64,000 bases of DNA, taken from Nemania diffusa. Its lineage: Eukaryota > Ascomycota > Sordariomycetes > Xylariales > Xylariaceae. The position numbers were made by a program, and so were the translations under genes. The stretch's first letter is position 1; each line of letters starts with the position of its first letter. The stretch spans positions 4,216,001 through 4,280,000 of the forward strand of contig JBBPUQ010000001.1 of assembly GCA_038501195.1 (NCBI GenBank), read 5' to 3'. Positions 45,170-57,300 of the stretch are shown here, piece by piece. The notes under the pieces were generated by a model. The model had not been told where the DNA came from. It did no database searches and saw only the letters and a list, made by a program, of their open reading frames with translations.

Positions 45170-47148
45170 TCCACGAGCAGGCTATTTGTTTTGGTATAAT
45201 GTACAGGCATATGAGAGTTGTATTTGCAAGTCCTCGAGACTCGGCATCATGGGATATCATAACGGGCGGCATATATCTGAAAGCCGCATTAATAGATGTG
45301 CAGGCCGCCTTCGAAAAGACGACCAAGCCTATGCGGTAGTTGTTTTCGAACGACGTTCCCGTCAATTACAAGAACCTATTATTTGGGATAGGGTTCGGAA
45401 CTTCCGGACTTGAATGGGTAATGTGTACTTCTGGCAATGCGAGCGCGGTATTGTCCAGGATTCCAGTGCCACCCTTTCTATCGCAGGTAGCGATGATAGA
45501 ATCCCATACATACAGAGCGTTTCCAAGAAGCCAGGTCAACTATAACAATGCGTAGCTATTCCACCCAGTCTTACGGAAGAAGTCGTACTGCGTCCTAACA
45601 AGTGTGTATGTGATCATACTAGAGATACATAGTGCTGAACCTATAGCATAAGTACTAAGCACTCAGCCGGCGTCGAATCCTCATCGCTTGGTGCAGGGTT
45701 CTTTCTTCCCTTAGCCGCAATATGTCGGTACGGTATGTATCACGAGCGTATGCATATATATTAGGTCCAGGAGTGATGCTCCGTATTTCGTCCCCATGGC
45801 ACGGCCGTACTATCTGCGTAGTCGATTGGTTTGCTATTTCTGCAATTTCTGCATGTGGAAGACGTAGCACACAACCAAGCTCTCATCCATCCAATCAGTC
45901 CCCTGGCCTGCAACTACAAACGGAGCTACCATCAATCAGGTTCGGCCGATGCTCTCATATTCCGGCCTTATTCAACACAAAATTTAAATGTCCGACGACC
46001 ACTCGCGCAGCAAGGAATACGGTCCTAATGTAATGAACCCGACCGTACATACTCCTCGTCTTCTAAGGGGTACGACAACGGACAACGGTCATCTCAGTGA
46101 CACAACAGGACTGGGAGATAACGCTCTGATTGTTCATGCTGTGCTCCCTTTCGCGAGCCACAATTTAGACTTGTACCCATTGTCATTGCCATTGCCATGG
46201 CATTCCTGAGATTTGTCGTGCAGCCATGACACCGTCACGCCGTCTATGACGCCGTTTATGCCGCCTCGAGGGTTGCACTTTCATTTATTTCGTTTCTTGG
46301 AGAAACCAACTATTGTTTGTTCCTAATTGATGTAGTTTCACTCGATGCATTTGATTCGCTGCTTGGCGGCTGATCACTCGAGCTTATGCCAATCTAATGC
46401 CCTTTACCCTCACGATGATGCAAGCTTCCGCGAGCTACAAATATTGTAGCCAGGCAAGGAAGACAATTCCCCCCGCAACGTGTCTCCAAACAAGCGGAAA
46501 CACCCAGAATGATCGTGTCACCGCCAGCAGTTAGATTGCCTTTTCGTATATGTGCGATATATATGGTGTATAGTAGGTATAGAATACCCATGCGTGTATG
46601 TAAATTGTGCTACACCAAGTACAAGACCCGAGCCTGCCTATTTCTAGACTTTTCTCTCTCTATCTCTTTCTGTGTGCATTCTGCGTGCGCTCTTCTTTCC
46701 TCTCTGAAGTCGTGCGCTGCTAGTACCTAGACTGTACAAGTGGTCTAGGTACCTGCCTGCCTACATTTATGTAACTTCCGAGTCTCTCTCTCGCGAATCG
46801 TCTGTTTGTTGAGCCGCAGCTGCGCTTACCTTGTGTTAGCTGGTACCGGTGCTGGTGCTGGTGCGACCGTCCCTCCCACGTTCTTGCCCGGGATATATAT
46901 ATATCTTGTCTTGCCGCGCGTAGCAACAATCATTTCATCTTGCATCCTCTCTTGTCGTATTCCTGTCCCAAAACAGCCCAAGCTTTCTCTATCAGCCTAC
47001 TGCCAACCCAACAGCAACCTACTAGCCAAGGTAGGTCACCGGTCGAGAAAATATATATCCGACGACGTAGCTCGGCGGCGAACCCCGGATACGCGAAATC
47101 TATACCTACCACCGCTGCACGGCATCTAGGCCGATCAACTCGCACATC
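45170..47148. other. Intergenic, no gene seen
   Basis: 2 kb without recognisable coding. The right part (about 46840-47148) is C/T-rich with CTGGTG repeats and is probably the promoter and 5' UTR of the superoxide dismutase gene. Confidence 0.55.
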
Positions 47149-48130
47149 ATGCGCCTGTCAAATGTCCTATCCCTCTCCACTGTGGGCACTAGTGTCCTCG
47201 CCCAGAACTGCACAACGGGAGTAAGTGGTGCTGTGGGTCGTAAATGTGGTAAAGCGACTTACTCTATTAACTCTCGCCAATAGAAACTTGGAGATGCAAT
47301 CACCGTGACGAATAACCCTCTGGGGAAAGAGGCCGTCGCCGTGCTCCCAGAGAACTCCTTCTTCACCTCAGGGTCACTCAACGGCAACGTCAAGGGGAGC
47401 ATCAAGGCGATGAGCGGGGCTAATGGTGTTGGTGTCGACTTCGAGGTTTCTTTTTCCAATCTGCCTACAGAGGGCGGGCCATTTAGTACGTGGTTTTTAT
47501 CGCTGCGCATTCGAAGTTTATCTGCGCTAACATATACGCAGCCTATCACCTCCATGTCGACCCAGTTGACGCTTCAGGCAACTGCACCAACACCCTGGCT
47601 CAGTAAGCATCCTAAATCTTTTATCTCCTGTCTAGGCACATGTTTTGTCCCACTTGTTCCTACATGTGGTCATCTCTTTTATAATGAGTGATAATTCCTA
47701 ATCCCTGAACGATTATAGCCTCGACCCCTTCATCCGCGGCGAGGATCCGGCCTGCAACTCCACTACGCCGGCAACATGCCAAGTCGGAGATCTTAGCGGC
47801 AAATACGGCAAGATCACGTCGGATCCATTTACAGCCAAGTTTCACGACAACTTCACCGCCGTGAGCGAAGGCCCCGGCTCATACTTTCTCAACCGCAGCG
47901 TCGTTGTTCACTTTGCTAACAAGACTCGTATCACATGCGCCAACTTTACGGTGCTAGACTGTCCCGTCACTAATGCTACTACTACCGGCGGCGCATGCCA
48001 GTCCTCTTCGACGCCAACACCAACGCAGACAAGTAATATCGGTCCCCCTACGGCCGGAGGCAACGTGCTCGCTATCGCTATCAATAATTTAGCCCTTCTT
48101 CCTATGGTAGCCCTGTTCTTCGCCCTTTAA
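47149..48130 (+). CDS. Secreted, GPI-type Cu-only superoxide dismutase
   Basis: Four exons (47149-47220, 47284-47485, 47542-47602, 47719-48130) give 248 aa. It has an N-terminal signal peptide (MRLSNVLSLSTVGTSVLA), a SOD_Cu-like beta-barrel domain, a Ser/Thr-rich stalk and a hydrophobic C-terminus (ALLPMVALFFAL) after small residues, fitting a GPI anchor. Copper ligands are visible: His94 and His96 (YHLHVDPV), His112 (LAHLDPF) and His176 (VVVHFANKTR). A conserved CQVGDLSGKYGKI stretch follows His112. The zinc-loop ligands of cytosolic SOD1 are not seen, as in the fungal extracellular Cu-only SODs (SOD5 type). These convert superoxide at the cell surface. Several N-glycosylation sequons occur. 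Introns of 63, 56 and 116 nt keep the frame. Confidence 0.92.
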
Positions 48131-51100
48131 GAGGCGCCCTTATAAGGGCCCTATGCATGTATTTCAGTGGGCTGCATATTAGGAAAGGTGAACGCCTAGG
48201 TATGTTGCACTCCACAACAGGTGTCGGCGCGTGGGTATTAGGTCCAAGGGCGGAGGGAATTCCGCCTATAGGACCCTGGTAATTGGGTTAAATTCTCATG
48301 CGGTTTACATAAAAGACTGTAACCTTAGCAAAGCCCGCATGACACGTCAGTGCACCGACATAAAAAGGGCTGCATCTAATAGGAAGGGGTGCTGTGTTTC
48401 ACCGATTTGCTTGCAGCTGCAGAAAAGATTGACGAAAGTACGACCTATGATAGAATTCCGCATTCTAGAGGCCTGACCTAAAAGGGAAATATATTGATAT
48501 ACACTTTGGCACAACTTATGCGATGGGCCTAATTTTGCCACATTGGATGAACATGTGTAAACCTTGAGGCGGAAATTCGATGAACGAATCCTATTGTCCC
48601 AAGTCCCGGGCGGGACGGGACAAGCGAGGGATTATCCCGTCATCGGCAGTGCGGAAATGGATCTTCCACCCCTACCTAGATGTCCATTGAGATCCCCATG
48701 GCATCACGATAAGGTGTAATGCACAAGCACCTTGATGATCCCATTCTCTAACAAGACTCACTTATAATGATCTCATCATCATCATCGCAACTATAGTCAC
48801 CGTCGATTGTTGATGATAATTTCACCTGCGTTATTGCCAATATTGCTAAAATTCTCTCCAAGGGCCAAGACCTTCATCTTACGACGTCGGTCAAATTCTC
48901 GCCGCAATTACAATACTGCACACCGTTTCGACCTGCAGGGGATCAAGCATGCTATACAGACTGGCACGATCACTACCTAGGTAGGTATTCCCAGTCTTGA
49001 TTTCTGCCCCACGTAGCATCCGCTACATGACACAGATCACAGCAGTACCAAGTTCGCTCTTCAGTCGGCAACGTGCTCCATAGCCAGACTGCGCTGCGCC
49101 CATGAGGTGTAGCCCTCACGTGTCACTAGACCGTCGCGATAAACCCACCATTAAACCTAGTTCACATATGCAGGTAGAGAGAACTGGGCAGAGCTTGCCC
49201 AACCCCAACTTGGGATGGATGCAATGATTACGGCCTAGCCTCGGACATCCACTTTCCCGAACAGTCCAGATGATGAGCTCGAGTAGGTAGTCGTAGCAAG
49301 TCAGCAAGACTAAGATAAGACGCGATACAGCGATCTCGCCATACTTTGCCGTCAGCAGCGTTTCTTTTGTTCAATACTATCGAACGATTCTTACAACATT
49401 TGGCCCTTTGCGTCAATCACCCCAAGACTGGGGCAGAAACCGGGGCTTGACATTTCCTTAATGGGCATGGTTTACCACTCGGTTACCTTCCATCATCTAT
49501 CGATTGGCATCACCCGGCTAGGGTAGGGGGTGACGATGGGAGCAGATTCCGATGTGATTGGCGCGGCCTTACTCGTTCTGATCCTTCGCCAGTCACTGGT
49601 CACTGGTCAGGAGACTATTTCGCCTTTCGGCAGATCAACATCGCTAACTCTACCGTCAAGATATTAGATATTGGTTTTCCTTCATGGATGATGCGCTCTA
49701 AAAACTTTCGCTCACCAGATAGGACAGGGTACCTACATGCCGTGCCTAGCCCTGTCTAGCGTAGCGCACGTTACAACCTCATCGCAGCCAGGGACGAGCT
49801 CCAGCTTAATGTAACCCATTGTGCATAGCAAATGCGAGGACTAACTTCCGAGATCCTCTCACGTCGCCGCATGCGTCTTGACTCACCTGAATCGACTAGG
49901 GACGAGCTCATTTTTGGGCTACCAACTTGAACGAGATTAGTCCACGTCAGTCCAAGGCATTCCTACAATGCGGGGACCTGCATTCGATGGAACCCGCAAG
50001 CTCTATCTATTGTAATTGATACGAGTCAGCGACTAAGAGGCAAGGCAGATGGTAGTTACTAGCATCAGCTTATCAGGGTCTGGTTCACATCCTACCAATA
50101 AACGTCCGAGTCCACCTGGCCGCAGAATCGACAGCAACAGGATTGATCTACACCTATGACCAGGGGGCATTGCATTATACAGGTGTCTAACGGCACTGGC
50201 CTGAATGATGGGCCTTGTGAGGGGGCCTCGCCACCCAATGACCAACCGTAAAGTAGATGCGTTGGGGCCTCCCAACCGCGATTCCTGCGACCCTACTGAG
50301 ATGCTAGCAATATTGCTGCACCTACCTTGCGAGGATCTGGGGTTAGACCAGCAATAGGACGCCTCCTATACGGCTACCATTGCCTTGGGATGCTATTGCG
50401 CACTTAGGCCACTTGCACCTGTCTAGCCCTTCTTCACTACCCTTCAATGCGACAGTATTTCCCGCTTACGCTTTACCATGAGACAGACACGCAAAACGTG
50501 AGGTCTCAAATAAAATAAAAATCATACAGTTTTCCAAGTCGTCTCTTCCATATCTTTTCTTCGAGTATGAGCACTTCTCCATCCCGAGTTTAAGTCCCTG
50601 GTCTCCATGGGACTCGGAAGGGCTGAGAATAGCGCCAGTTACCACACCACATCATTCATGACGGACATATTAGGTTTTGAGCACTCGGGCTACGAGCATG
50701 GGAGCTTGGGCTATTCAGCCCGATAGAGAAGGGTTGCCCTACGATCATTGCTTGAAACGGAAAATCGCATCTTAATCAAGTTTGGTCCCAGTCTACCTAC
50801 TACCGACACTAAGGTTGTATTTGTGTTTGAGAAATGCAGCAAACTGTGCAACCAACCTTAAACGAGCCACTGAAGGTGATGTCCAAGCTCGTGACGCATG
50901 CGAACCAATTGTTCGTCTCGAACGTAAGCGGGCCCTGTCGTCATATGGAGTTACATCACTTGCTTGGAGGCTCTCAAATGCGCCCCAGGGCCAAGTCGCA
51001 TCAATTTTGATGTTCCCTACTGTTTTAGTAGCAAACCTCGTCCAGATTTGATGCGCGAAATTGGTACGCAAAGCTTCAACAGTCACCTCAACCCACCAAC

Positions 51101-52331
51101 GAGAGAGAGGGTCCCTATGCCACTTGGGGTAGTGGACGCAATACGATGACACCACTCGATTTGGTACTCGTCGGTGGCCTCAACTGCAGACATTCGTGGT
51201 TCAACGGCCCTTAGCTCCGCATCAAGCAAATAGGTTCACAAGTCTAGCTAACGCAGTAGCTATCTATTCCCATCCTGGGTAGAAAGAAGAAAAAAATGAT
51301 TTTTCTTGGGATTTCTCTTTCGGAAATCATGGGCGTCGGCTAACCTCCCATGCTTAGCTATCCGCAACGCTAGCTCATCTTGACCCCTACTCAATATTCC
51401 CAGCAGCGTCAGAATATGGATAGACGCTTGGTTTCGGTCAACTTCTATCAACCGGTTAAGACTACACCCACTCGGAAGAGACCCTGACGACAAGGTGGTG
51501 GCCAATGGAGGTGAAGGCTCTCGTCCACCCAATAGCCTTCTGAACGTCAGACATTCTGCTCAAGGTAGGGTGGGGTGACGATGCTCCGTCTTGTCCGTGA
51601 TCCTGTCAGCTTCACACCTAAGAGAACCCAGGAACTAATGAGGTTAGTGTCTAGACTGTGTGGATGTTGGTTGCGATCATCTTTCGCGTGGCTCGAACTA
51701 TGTTTCCCACATCGCCACTCGACGAATAAGGTGCCAATGTTCCCTGTGGGAGGAGTCTGAAAGGTATTATTACAAACCTGACATACCAACCATATACATG
51801 CTGTGACAGTCAACCGGCCCGGTCTAGAAACAGTGGTTCTCGACCATGCATGATAATCTACCACTCCAAGCCGGCTTCAGTGATATCCCTGTATAACACA
51901 TCGGCACAGAGATAGTCAAGGGGCTCATGGCTGAGTAACAGCCAGTCCCAAGTACCGTGTCGACTGTCCCGTATTCTAAGGATGTATTGCCCGGATTTTA
52001 TATTAGTTGTTATTGATTTCGTTAAATAGGTTGCGTTGGTCCGCCGTCTTCTACACATTTTTCTTCATGCTCCTCGTGCTCACCACGAGGCTGAACTTCA
52101 CAAGTGCATACACGCCCAAGACTTGCTGATTCTCTCATACCTCTCCATAGGGAATCAAGATATTGATACAAGTCGCACAATTCTTTGTACTTCTTTATCT
52201 TTGAATACTAGCATTGTTTTCATCTGAATCAAAGAACTGCATCCAGTCTACACAACATTTATTGTCTTCTTCTTAATAAGACCATTAATAGCCTTGTATA
52301 GCCATTACCTCCTCTCCCCAACGCCTCGAAA
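48131..52331. other. Gene-free stretch of about 4.2 kb
   Basis: No recognisable gene. Features seen: a nested stem-loop at 48241-48275, TCATCATCATC repeats around 48773-48788, and promoter sequence of the sulfurase-like gene at the right edge. Open frames of 80-120 codons at 50793-51155 and 51260-51864 (minus) match nothing I know. Confidence 0.55.
48241..48275. repeat. Nested stem-loop downstream of the SOD gene
   Basis: GGTCC (48241-48245) pairs with GGACC (48271-48275), and inside it GGCGGA (48249-48254) pairs with TCCGCC (48261-48266). It lies 110 bp past the SOD stop and may be in its 3' UTR. Confidence 0.55.
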
Positions 52332-54356
52332 ATGGCAGCCGTTGCACCTAAAGGGTATAACTCTGAGGTAGACACTCTACGAAAGGTCAATGCTTCTTCA
52401 CTTCCATCTTCACTTATTCCCTAAACATGATAACCTCGCTGAGGAATTCCAAATCAGCCTTGAGTTATTCATGTCTATTCATGTCATCGACTTATCACAA
52501 AGCATGTACTAACTATAACATAAAACAGAAGGAGTATCCTCATATGAATCATGGTAAACTACAATAAATATTGAAATCTCTATAATCTACCTTCTAACCT
52601 GGACTAGGCGTTTATCTCGACCATGGAGGTGCAACAATCTATGCAAAATCTACTGTAGAGGGGTTTGCGTCGAAGATGATCACAGGATTATACGGCAATC
52701 CCCACTCAGAGAACTCCCCTGCAAGACTGTCTGGCGATGTCGTCGACCACGTTCGCGAGAAGATGCTCAACTTTTTTGGGGCAAGCTCAAAAGATTTCGA
52801 TCTCATATTTGTCGCGAATGCCACGGCCGCAGTGAAACTCGTAGCCGACTGCTTCAGAGATCTTGCAGAGAAAAGCAGAGATCGCAAGTTCTGGTATGGT
52901 TACCACAAAGATGCTCATACCAGCATTGTTGGCGTGAGGGAGCTCACATACGGACACTTTCATTGTTTTGAGAACGACGAAGAAGTCGAAGAGTGGCTTC
53001 AATTCCCAGAGAATGCGTGCACCAGTCGTGACAACCCAAACGGGCTCGGCTTGTTTGCGTATCCCGGCCAGTCCAACATGACCGGGAGAAGGCTACCGCT
53101 ATCGTGGTCCTGGCGAGCGCGCCACTCGGAATCTTTACAGAACACATACACACTACTCGATGCTGCCGCGCTTGCTATGACATATCCAATGGAAAATATC
53201 TTCCAGGATCCTGACCGAGCCCCCGACTTCACCTGCTTCTCCTTGTATAAGATATTTGGTTTTCCTGATGTGGGAGCATTAGTCGTCCGAAAGGACTCGG
53301 GCCATATCCTCACCCTCCGCAAATATTTTGGGGGTGGCACAGTCTCCATGGTCGCCACCTTTGGTGACACCCCATGGCATCGCTCGAAAGGCCTCCAAGC
53401 GCCCACATACAAGCTCCACGAGGGCCTTGAAGACGGTACACTGCCTTTCCACAGTATCCTTGCCCTTGACGAAGCGATCGATGTGCATCTGCGGCTATAT
53501 GGATCTATGAAAAATATATCTGCCCACACGTCTTATCTAGTCGAGCATCTGTATCGTGGCATGGCGGACCTGCGTCATGGCAATGAGCGACCCGCATGCC
53601 ATATCTATTCTGAGAACAGAGACTTCAATAACCCGAACAAACAAGGCTCGGCCATCGCCTTCAACATGGTCCTTCCAAGTGGAGACTACGTCTCGTATAC
53701 AGATGTGGAACGCATGGCGAATGACGCCGGTTTCTATATCAGATCTGGAGGTACAATCCCACCTTGTTAGTGCACCGTAGTTTACACACAGCTCACATCA
53801 GCATAGGTGTCTGTAATCCTGGGGGGATCTACTCCCTACTAGGCTACGAGCCGTGGATGACGGAGCGCGCGCTCTCTGCTGGCCACCATTGCGGCTCGAA
53901 CGGAATCTCTGTCCTTCATCGGATCCCCACAGGGTAAGTGATCCTAGCCCCGCGCCACTACGTAGTAGATAATAAGGCGAGTGGGTTGCTGATATTTTGC
54001 CACCGTGTAGTATCGCCCGCGTGAGCCTCGGCGCGATGTCCACGAGGCAAGATGTCGATTTGTTCATCGACTTCTTGCGTTCGACATTCGTAAGCGCCGA
54101 CAAAGAAAGCAGTCCACTATCCGACGCACCAACTCTGCGCTCTATCTCATCCGACGCCACGCTCGAGCCGCAAATCGTGCTCGAGCCTATCAGCGATGCC
54201 GCTACTGTGCCCGAATTTCGAAAGCTCAATCATAAAAAGTCTCGGACCAGGCACATACCCCTCCTATCACACCTGCGACGGGCACACAAGCCGGGAACAA
54301 GGTCGCCCGCTCTCCCTGCCAAGAATCTGTCTGTTGGATTACCTACTATCAGGTGA
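52332..54356 (+). CDS. MoCo-sulfurase-like class V aminotransferase-fold protein, without MOSC domain
   Basis: Five exons (52332-52385, 52529-52553, 52608-53750, 53807-53933, 54011-54356) give 564 aa. The N-terminal part matches the PLP/cysteine-desulfurase-like domain of molybdenum-cofactor sulfurases: VYLDHGGATIYAKS, GNPHSENSPA, DLIFVANATAAVK, FAYPGQSNMTGRRLP, LLDAAALA and PLP lysine in FSLYKIFGFPDVGALVV (about Lys241). The conserved Cys follows in RSGGVCNPGG, split by an intron. Classical fungal HxB-type sulfurases are about 800 aa with a C-terminal MOSC domain. Here the frame ends soon after GAMSTRQDVDLFIDFLR in a Ser/Pro/Arg-rich tail, so MOSC is absent. It may be a stand-alone desulfurase paralogue. 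All four introns have GT/AG ends and keep frame. Confidence 0.88.
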
Positions 54357-57300
54357 CTACATGGTTCTGTTCGGTTCAAGAAGGTCGTTTATGTCCTGGC
54401 CTAGTTAGGTCTCATGATGATTTAGGTAATTGGTGTGCGCCTTTCGCCTAGTGTATATATCCTGTATGTTAGGTATGACTGGCGGGGGCACTATTCTGTT
54501 AAAAGTTTGGGAGGCGGTATTAGTCGACTAATTATCCGTATAATTTAATGAGTACCAAGTTCGCGTTTATTACTACCTATCTCATTTGGTGAAGACATCA
54601 GTCTTCCCATGAAGTGACATATCACACTATCGTCGCTTTTCCTAAATATTTAATAACATAGCATATCTCGGATCATTCGGGACGATCCTAAGGTTATCGA
54701 TTAGGTAGGTAGTTGGTTGTACGCGGGTAGTCAGACAGGGGTTTAGACGGACAACATACTGTACCTACTACGTAAGTCGGATAGTGTACCTACCGTAAAA
54801 CCTACTGTAAATAGTTGCTTACTTTCTCTAATGCCTCCAACCTACGCTAAGATCTGCTGGTCCTATACTTAGCACACCCTAGCAACCGTATGTTGAATTG
54901 CTTAGTTAAATAGGTACCTACCTAGGTAAGCATCATCGATTTAGACTTAAAAGTTAACGGAGAATTTCTTAGAGATGTGCGAATAAGCGCACACTCTTTA
55001 CCAAAGGTACCCCAGGCACGATCCGAGCTGAGTAAGACCCAAGCCACCGGCACCACTAGATGATGACATGGAGGGACCGTCTTACCAAAGACTATAAATT
55101 TTATATTTTGTATAGGCAAGTAGTATATGGGTAGTACGCTATCTACTGTAAGAAAGGGGACACCCTATTTTCTTAGATTCCCAAGCCTAGTGGCAATAAC
55201 CTGGGAAAGCACACGATCAACATTTGAGTACAAAAGAGAGAACGTAGGTACTTATACGATTTATCACAAAGCATAGGATCCTTCACATGACCCTCAGAAC
55301 TATGTAAAATTTTGAATTGACCCTTCAACGCTTTAGGTGCACTGGAAAAACTGAGTACTTAAGTCCGTATTCCCGATATTGAAGATTCTAAGCGACAATA
55401 AGATACATTTCTAGCGTCGGGGCAATTCAACGTCGATGACTGTCCCCCTAGTTGAGAACCAGCGTTTAATATTTCCCTGCTTATCACCTAGTTTCAGTTG
55501 AGATACTTAAAAATATAACCATAGAGAGAAAAGGAAACCTTTACTACGCTATGCTGTCATTTGACTTTGCTTTATAATCTAGACATTAATTATATTAGCG
55601 TCTAGGGCGCCCGATTTAACACCCTCGGTAGATTGGCACCAACAGACCAGATAAGCGACAATACACACTCGCCACAGCGGATTCGGACACGAATAAGATT
55701 CTCAAAATTTCCCCTCTAGTTGTGATTGCCTTCAGGTTTAAGAAAGTTTATCACTGCCAATACCCAAAGGTGAATATATCCAGTCACACCCTCTCGATCC
55801 CGCCGAGGCCGCCGAGGCCTCAGTGTAAGCAAATGCGTTGCATAAATGCAGGGGGATCGTTTTATCACGTCTGCAGCTTTATTTTCTTTTGTACGGAACG
55901 GGACCCATACGTGCCTTGTATTCGAATATGTCGTCGAAAATACAACGAGAAATCGTCTAACTAGGGGAGTGCGTTCTTAAAAGCAAGTATACTGAAAATA
56001 AAGTGCTTCTTGTTTCTAATCTAGATAGTTGATAACCTTCTAAGTTTCAACGGGATCGAATCACGACATCTGCAAATATTTTCATATCCAGTATTCAAGA
56101 TTGTCTCCTGAGATCACCTTTAAAAAAAAGAAGAAAAAAAAAAGGGGGGGTGCGTGCGATAAAGTTAAGAAAGCTCTATATACTGCAGAATACATCTCAC
56201 AGCCGTATTATATATTACGTCAATACTAATAGTAAAGAATTTGAGATGGAAGCCTCTAGGACGAAAGGATCTATCTAGAATCGGAGTCCCCTGTATTACC
56301 CTTGCATGACCCCACGAAGCCTGGAGAAAATCATCGCTTGAAATCGCAGATAATACTAAGGCCAGTCTGTTTCTATCAAATTTCAAGAAAGCTAGACCTA
56401 ATATATTCTAATATCTGCTACGCAGTTCTGCAATGTGTTAACCGTGCCAGTATCAACACATAAAAATCAATGTCTGAGGCAGGCTGACCTGATATACTTA
56501 GGTCTAATGTATAAAGTCCAAAAAATATACCTAGAGACCATCATTCTCTCGTAGTTACCACTATCACTACTCAATTATCAGATCCTTAGTCTAATTATAC
56601 CGATGATCTACAATATTAGACAGTTTAGTTAACTTCCTAAGGAGCCGCGTAGTCCTATCTGGGCATTTGCATGCTGCAGTAGTCTGATACGACTAAGTCT
56701 GGTCGCAAAGTGCAATCATTTCTATAATTATTTAACTAACTACCCCATCCTGTATTTCGAACTCCGACTTAAATGGCATAATATGTATCGAATCATCAAA
56801 GACATCGCACGACCGTCCTTTATGCGAACAGGGAAGCTTGATATGAGACTCGGAGATGTCTGGACTTAATATGGACCCTCGACTGCACATTTTTCATAAG
56901 CCCAACCGAGGATAGTATGTTGTGGACCATGAGCTTCATATCAGAGTGCAGAACCACGACTGTTTGTTGTCTGGAAGACATTGTCAAGAACGAATATTAC
57001 TTTTCACCTCCGCCGCTAAAAAACAGGAGGCGAATGGTCCTCCGCGTTCACTCTAATGATGTGATAAATCTGTGAGTTCAAGCAGACTCACTACTAGCAC
57101 TGTATGAGATATTAATTTGGCAACTTAATTACGCGAGGCCACCACAGTGCTAAAACCTAGAGTAGAGGTCGAAGGTGTTATAGATATGACGGGTATCTCT
57201 TGACTGTACTCATCTGTCGACCTTTCAATTACTTTATTGAGCCGCGCTTATTTTTTGATATCTTTGCGCATCTTACAGTGCGTTCACGTAGTGATAGTAA

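Noticed and set aside
50793..51864. Minus-strand frames of 90-120 codons, considered as remnants of a fungal transcription factor
   Set aside because: No Zn2Cys6 motif or conserved block found; the resemblance was too vague.
55240..56390. Minus-strand fragments thought to resemble decayed HeLo/DUF7580-type proteins
   Set aside because: Only a few residues fit, with stops in every frame; not supportable without a search.
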